Assembly (NCBI RefSeq): GCF_000499845.2
Contig: NC_023758.2
Span: forward strand, 17,560,088-17,624,087
Direction: 5' to 3'
Length of the DNA stretch: 64,000 bases
DNA from: Phaseolus vulgaris
Lineage: Eukaryota > Streptophyta > Magnoliopsida > Fabales > Fabaceae
In this document: piece after piece, positions 57,878 through 64,000 of the stretch
Layout of the letters: each line of letters starts with the position of its first letter
How positions within the stretch are numbered: the first letter of the stretch is position 1
Made by a program: the position numbers and the translations under genes
Notes under the pieces: generated by a model
The model's input: the letters and a program-made list of their open reading frames with translations, nothing else
Database searches by the model: none
Told to the model about the DNA's origin: nothing

Positions 57878-60793
57878 TTACTGCAGAGGACAACTTAAGC
57901 TAATGATGCCCAATTCATTTAGAAGAAAATAAAACCTATCTTTAGAAAGAGGTTTAGTAAAAAGATCAGCAAATTGAAATTCAGTGCCAATGAATTCGAT
58001 ATCACAAGTTCCATTAGCTATATGCTCTCTTAGAAAGTGATGTCTAATTTCAATATGTTTAGTTCTTAAATGCATGACAGGATTCTTAGACAGATTTATA
58101 GCACTAGTGTTATCACAATTTATAGGTATCTTGTTTAAGAGAATCCCAAAGTCACTTAGCTGCTACCTTAGCCATAAGGTTTGAGCACAACAACTTCCAG
58201 CAGCTATGTATTCTGCCTCTGCTGTAGAGCTATGTATTCCAGCAGCTATGAATCTGAAAAACCAGTTAAGTTTAAAGATACATTGTTAGGATACCATAAT
58301 CCAACATCCTTAGACCCTTGTAAGTATTTCAGAATTCTCTTTGCTGCATTGTAGTGTGATTCCTTTGGATCATTTTGGTATCTAGCACATAAACATACAA
58401 CAAACATAATGTCAGGCCTGCTAGTATAATAAGGAACCAATTAAACCCCTGTATTTTGATTGATCCACTGATTTTCCTGCACAATCTTGATCCAGCTGAC
58501 AGCTTGTTGAAATAGGACTGTTGATTGCTTTGCATTGATCCATATCAAACTTCTTAAGCAACTCCTTGCAGTACTTTGCTTGATTTATGAAGATTCCATC
58601 CTTGAGTTGTTTTACTTGTAGTCCAAGGAAGAAATTCATCTCTCCTAACATTGACATCTCAAATTCACTCTTCATTGCATCAACAAAAGCTTCACACATT
58701 TCTTCATTTGTGGATCCAAAGATGATATCATCCACATAAACTTGCTCAAGTATAATGTCTTCTCTTTTCTTCTTTATGAACAGAGTTTTGTCAGAATTGC
58801 TACGATTGTATCCTTGAGAGAGCAGAAATTCATTTAGCCTCTCATACCATTGTCTAGGTGTCTGTTTTAATCCATATAAAGCCTTCTTGTGCTTGTACAC
58901 ATGTTCTGGATTTTTGTAGTCTTCAAACCCTGGAGGCTGAGATACACACACCTCTTCATTAATATAACCATTCAAGAATGCACTCTTAACATCCATCTGA
59001 AACAACTTGAATCCTTGTATGCTGGAAAATGCTAAGAGTAATCTGACAGCTTCAAGACGTGCTACTGGTGCATAGGTTTCACCAAAATCTATTCCCTTTT
59101 CTTGGTTATAGCCTTTAGCAACCAGCCTTGCTTTATTTCTAGTGATAGCCCCATGTTCATCCATCTTGTTCCTGTACACCCATTTGGTTCCTATGATATT
59201 CATCTCATGTCTTCTTGGAACCAAGGTCCACACTTCATTGTATTCAAACTGGTTCAGTTATTCCTGCATTGCTGTTATCCAATTGCTGTCTTGTAGTGCT
59301 TCTTCCAGACTTTTAGGCTCAATCTGTGGAACAAAGGCCACTGTTATGCAGAAATTATTAAGTGAATTCCTTGTTGAGACTCCTTTCTCAATTTTACCAA
59401 TTACATTGTCAAGTGTGAGATCCCTTGGAGTCTTCCATTCTTTAGGCAGTCCTGCATTCACAATAGATTCTTTGACAGTATTTGAATTAGTTGCATTAAA
59501 CTCACTAGATTTACTCTTTTGCAAAATGGTTCTTAAATCATCCAGAACAGGTTTAGGCACAATACAATCTGTTTCATCAAATACAACATGTATAGATTCT
59601 TCTACTGCAAGCAATCTTTTGTTATACACTCCATAAGCATGTCCATTTATAGCATAACCAATATGTATTCCTTCATCTGATTTAGGATCAAATTTCCCCA
59701 GATTGTCTTTACCATTATTTAGAACAAAGCATTTGCAGCCAAAAACCCTAAGGTGACTAATGCTAGGCTTCCTACCTTTATAGAATTCATATGGAGTTTT
59801 CTTAAGAATGGGTCTAATCAAGGTTCTGTTAAGCACATAAGAGGCAGTGTATACTGCATCTGCCCAAAAATATTTAGGTAAACCAGATTCATTTAACATG
59901 GTCCTAGCTAACTCCTCTAATGACCTATTCTTCCTTTCAACTACACCATTTTGTTGGGGTGTCCTAGGAGCAGAATAGCTATGTGTGATCCCATGTTTTT
60001 CACAATACCTATCAAATTTTGCATTTTTAAACTCTCCCCCATGATCACTACGAATCTGTTTTATTCTATTTTCATTTTCATTATGCAGAACCTTAGCTAG
60101 TTTCTTAAAGGCCTTATATGCATCATTTTTAGAAGCAAGAAACAAAGTCCATGTATATCTTGAGAAGTCATCAACAATTACCAAAGCATAAAGGTTTCCA
60201 GCCAAACTAGCAGTCCTAGAAGGTCCAAACAAATCCATATACAGAACATCCAAAACCTTATTTGTAGAAATCACATCCTTTGTTTTAAAAGAGGTTCTTA
60301 TTTGTTTGCCCTTTACACATGCATCACACAATCTATCATTTTGAAATTTTATGTTTGGTAAACCAGAAACAAGTTCCTTAGATTTCAGCTTATTCAAATG
60401 ATTTGTATGGATATGAGCTAGCCTCCTATGCCATAGCCAGGACTCATCACTTTTAGACAACAAACACTCATTTTCAGAACAGCTATTCATAATATCTAAG
60501 AGTTAGATGTTGTTTACCCTTTTTCCTGTGAAAAGTACCTTACCAGAAATTTCATTGGAGATTGTACAGGTGTTGGCTTCAAAATTAACCTTGTATCCCT
60601 TGTCACACAGCTGGCTAATGCTTAGAAGACTATGCTTTAGCCCTTCAACATACAATACATTTTCAATAGTGGTTGAGTCTTTAGTACCAACATCTCCTTT
60701 TCCAAGAATTCTTCCTCTATTGTTGTCTCCATATGTGACATGTCCTTCAACTTTGAGTTTTAGGCTTATGAATTGAGTCAAATCACCTGTCAT
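57878..60793 (-). pseudogene. Element C pol
   Basis: Protease from about 60825 ([13 protein letters not shown]; a stop codon sits just upstream) to a stop at 60503. Integrase is 60490-59258 ([50 protein letters not shown]). A one-base frameshift lies near 59255. Reverse transcriptase is 59233-58421 ([23 protein letters not shown], intact YVDDIIFGS). RNase H is 58440-57878 with about 150 bp missing around 58230-58250, where a short AGCTATGTATTC duplication marks the joint. Confidence 0.9.
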
Positions 60794-60883
60794 GTGCTTC
60801 GAGCACCCACTGTCTAGGTACCACTAATTTTTCCTGCTATTCTTCTGCAAAACAGATTTAGCACATATGGTACCCCTTTTAGT

Positions 60884-62563
60884 TTAGGGTCCAACATGAT
60901 TAATACCTTTCCTTAGGAAGCCATCGGCCAATCCTTTAGGAACAAGGTACCTTCTAGCTTTACATGTTCTAGATATATGTCCAGACTTCATACAGTAAAA
61001 ACAAGTTCCAGAATGCATTGTATTTGAACAGCTAAAAGAGGAAAAACATGTTTTGGAAGGAACAAAAAAACTGGACAGCTTTTTCACATTGCTTTTCATT
61101 CCGGGATTATATCCTAGACCATTTTTATTAAAAACAGCATTCTGTGAACCTAATAAAGTTTCAAGATTTTCTCTTCCTTTGGTGAAATTTGATAGTGTTT
61201 TTAACAAATAATCAACCTGTTTTTCCAGCTTCTTATAATTATCACAGGTTTTTATTGATGCATGCAAACATGTTAATTCAAGGTTAACCAATTCAGTTTT
61301 AGCTTTGTGCAGTTCTTCCTCAAGAGCTTTGACCTTAGGTTCAAGTACCCTATTTACTCTATTCAATTTGTTGCAAATGATAGCTAATTTGTTTGCTTCA
61401 TCATGAGTTTCCTTAAAGGCAATTAACAGCTGATCATAATTTTCAGAATCAGTGGAAAAATCACTTACTGAATCAGAGTTAGATTCTTCATCATTCACCA
61501 TGAAGCACAAATTTGCTTCTTCACTTTCGGTTGAGGAATCACTAGATGAGGATACATCATTTTCTTCCCAAGAGATGTATGCTCTTTTGCCTTTGCTTCT
61601 TTCACTCTTCTTGCTTGTTGATTTTTCTTTGTTTTGATTGTTTGGACAATCAACCTTTATATGATCTGGTTTACCACATCCAAAGCCAGTGTAATTAGAA
61701 GAATTTGAATCATTGGATTTAGAATACCTCTTTCTTTGTTGAGTTCTGTCACGGTTTTTCTTTCTAAGAAATCTGCTGAATTTTCTGGTGAGCAGACTCA
61801 ATGTCTCATCATGTTCAGGATTCTCTTCGTCCTCACTTGTATCATGTTCCATGGTAGTTTTCAAGGCAATTCCTTTGGCTCTCTTCTCCACGGTTTCTTG
61901 TTCTTTCAATCTTTTCAGCTCTAGTTCATGCTCCATCAGCTTTCCAAATAGTGCAGCAGTGGACATTTTGGATAAATCTCTGGATTCTGAGATTGTTGTT
62001 ACCTTAGGCTGCCAGCTTCTATCAAGGCATTTCAGCACCTTTATGTTGAGCTCTTCCTTGTCAAAGACTTTACCAAGTCCAGTGAGGTGATTTACAATAT
62101 GTGTAAATTGTTTCTGCATATTTGCAATACTCTCTTCTGATTGCATTCCGAACAGTTCGTATTCCTGAATGAGTGAATGCTTCCTTGCTCGTTTCACATC
62201 ATCTGTCCCTTCATGAGTTACCTCTAGTACCTCCCACATCTCCTTAGCTGACTTACATTGAGAAACTCTAAAGAATTCATCCATATTCAATGTAGATGTG
62301 ATGATGTTCTTGGCTAGAAAGTCATATTGAGCCTTCTTCCTTTCGCTTTCACTCCATTCAAACCAAGGATTCTTTACTGTTTCTTCTTTGACAACCTGCA
62401 TAGGTATAAAAGGTCCACTGACCACTGCATCCCAAATACACATATCAATAGACTCCATAAAAATTTTCATCCTAATTTTCCAGAAAGCATAGTTAACACC
62501 ACCAAACATAGGAGGTCTATTAATAGACGCACCTTAAGCAAAAGGCATTTTAAACTAAGACAT
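60884..62563 (-). pseudogene. Element C gag
   Basis: The start region has a TAG within the MSFKMPFA-like beginning and a TAA after PFA. From 62509 the frame is open for 541 codons to 60884, longer than in A or B. The capsid part carries NRPPMFGG, FMESIDMCIWDAVV and MWEVLEVTHEGTDD. The first zinc knuckle has lost Cys and the key Gly (GFGCGKPDHIKVDC against CFGCGKPGHIKVDC in A). The acidic linker and coiled coil follow, and the second knuckle CFYCMKSGHISRTC is intact. Confidence 0.85.
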
Positions 62564-62595
62564 CATGCATACACTTGAGCAAAATACAAGCCCTA

Positions 62596-62608
62596 GCTCT
62601 TGATACCA
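62596..62608 (-). other. Element C primer binding site
   Basis: The minus strand reads TGGTATCAAGAGC, two bases from the 5' LTR end at 62611, identical to A and B. Confidence 0.85.
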
Positions 62609-62610
62609 AT

Positions 62611-64000
62611 TGTTAGAGTTAAGCAGTGTCTAAGTTCAAGAGGGGAGGGGTGAATTGAGCTTATCAAATTTTTCGCAAAAGAAACTGATTTACAGTGTAA
62701 CAGAAGTGAAAAGAACATATTGATTTTAAATGAAACAGATTGTTTTTACAAATGACTTTAGCACAAACTAAACTTGATCAACAAGGTTTAGATCAACTAG
62801 CAGGAATAGCAAAAACAAATTGATTAACTTTTACAGCTTATAAAGATGCAGATTGTATCACAAGATTAATCAATTTTACTTAACACAAAACATCTATAGG
62901 AATGAGCAAATGTTACAGTTCAGTCAAAGAAAACAATTCACACTTTAGCCATATTACAGATTCACACAGCAGCTTGATTTATGTTTAGAAGATTGATTAA
63001 CAAGCTAAAATAGCATATTTAATCAGTTCCAGAGTTAACAGATTTAGATTCAAAAAAACAGATTCCTTTCTTAACAGATTATGTGAAAACTCAAAAATAA
63101 GTGCAGGGATGAGAAGAGAAACACAAGAGAATTTTTATACTGGTTCACTCATCAAGAGCTATGTCCAGTTCACCTTACTCCAAGGTGGAATTCACTAAAA
63201 CAGATACAATCAATTACAGCATACACAACAATTCTTGAACCCTTCAAGAACTTCAACAAACAAGGCTGAAAAACACTATTCCAGCACACCTTGCACTCCA
63301 AGAAACCCTATCAAAGAGTGACTCACACTTACACCTATTACAAGAACGAATAAGGGAAAGATTACACCTGAAATTTTGTTGCAAGAACATAAACCAGTTG
63401 TTCTATTTGCTCCAAGACAATACCAACACCTTCATCCAACACAAGGTTCTTTAAGAACAAGCACACATCTATTTTCTATTGAAAACCTTTGCAAAACCTT
63501 TTCAATTCTCTTTCTCAGACAAGAAATGTTTTATCTCTGTTAAAACTGTGATTACTCAGCGTCCCTTCATGTGAGAAAAGCATTTTATTTTATAGAGAAC
63601 AGTTCTTAACCACTTTTCAAAAAACAGTTTCAGAGCAGTTATAAGAACAAGATATTGATTCTAAAAACAACAGGTTAAATGTTAACAAAACTGCCAGCTC
63701 AACTTAACTGAAATAACAGACTGAGCTTTACCTTTGGTGCACTAACAGAATTTCGAAAAGCCTTTTAACAGAGCAAAAATAAACCAATTGTTTCTCAAGT
63801 AAACAGATTTATTTTTTTACTGAATCAAACCTTTTAAGAAAACTTTAAAAAAAATTTCCAAAACCATTTAACCTCATTATGTGTTTGATCTTACTACCTT
63901 GATTTGGCATCTAGGATGGGTCATGAAGCGAAAGGCAACCTTGAATACACACAAACCTAACGAACAAGATCATCTAAGACACATTGCAACCTTCAAAGCA
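62611..64000 (-). repeat. Element C 5' LTR, incomplete at window edge
   Basis: Starts (plus strand) TGTTAGAGTTAAGCAGTG and aligns with 54489 onward, including the G-run near 62640 and the TATA box at 63587-63594. The last few tens of bases are outside the window. Confidence 0.95.

Larger units (their letters stand above)
54489..64000 (-). mobile_element. Copia element C (Sirevirus-like), 5' LTR runs off the window
   Basis: Close relative of element A, inserted in the gag of element D. The 3' LTR is 54489-55914, the internal region 55915-62610, and the 5' LTR 62611 to beyond 64000. The left target duplication should be CCTGT (54484-54488); its partner is outside the window. The gene order is as in A. 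It is defective through a stop at the start of gag, a lost knuckle cysteine, several pol stops and a frameshift, an RNase H deletion and a 3' ORF deletion. Confidence 0.95.

Overview
This is plant nuclear DNA, most likely from a legume of the bean tribe. It is AT-rich, has two intron-containing plant genes with GT-AG introns, and is otherwise dominated by plant transposons. The species itself cannot be read from the sequence.

Gene-bearing left part (1-20.8 kb). A decayed hAT transposase pseudogene (1-2150) and a three-LTR tandem TRIM array (2525-3065) lie upstream of the last five exons of a uridine-kinase/CYTH-type gene related to triphosphate tunnel metalloenzymes (plus strand, exons from 3248 to 9735). 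Its first visible intron is swollen to 5 kb by a second TRIM and by copia fragments in both orientations. Facing it is a complete ten-exon gene for a SEC12-like, ER-anchored WD40 protein (minus strand, 17732-11671, 409 residues). From memory, the Arabidopsis homologues At2g01460 and At2g01470 (STL2P) are also neighbours, so this looks like an ancient conserved gene pair.

Nested transposon block 1 (20.86-46.10 kb). Inverted repeats of about 150 bp at 20859 and 46097 bound a Mutator-like element (MULE). It holds a GRF zinc-finger/membrane-anchor gene near its left end and a broken MURA transposase reading inward from its right end. MURA is split by copia element B (minus strand, 22787-41390, target duplication AGATG). 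B is itself split by copia element A (plus strand, 25765-35814, target duplication AATTT). A separate LTR-plus-fragment insertion (about 43.4-45.35 kb) sits in the 5' part of MURA. Without these insertions the MULE would be about 4.6 kb.

Nested block 2 (46.7-64.0 kb). A tandem repeat with a 190-200 bp unit is cut by a truncated LTR (G). Next comes copia element D (minus strand, 47466-54488) of a different lineage, carrying two solo LTRs: E (TSD GCTAC) and F (TSD AATAC). D's gag is cut by copia element C (minus strand, 54489 to beyond 64000), a close relative of A.

A, B and C are Sirevirus-like copia elements with long LTRs (1.4-1.6 kb), two gag zinc knuckles, and an extra reading frame downstream of RNase H where an env gene would sit. 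All three copies are broken. No CRISPR array, rRNA or tRNA gene was seen.
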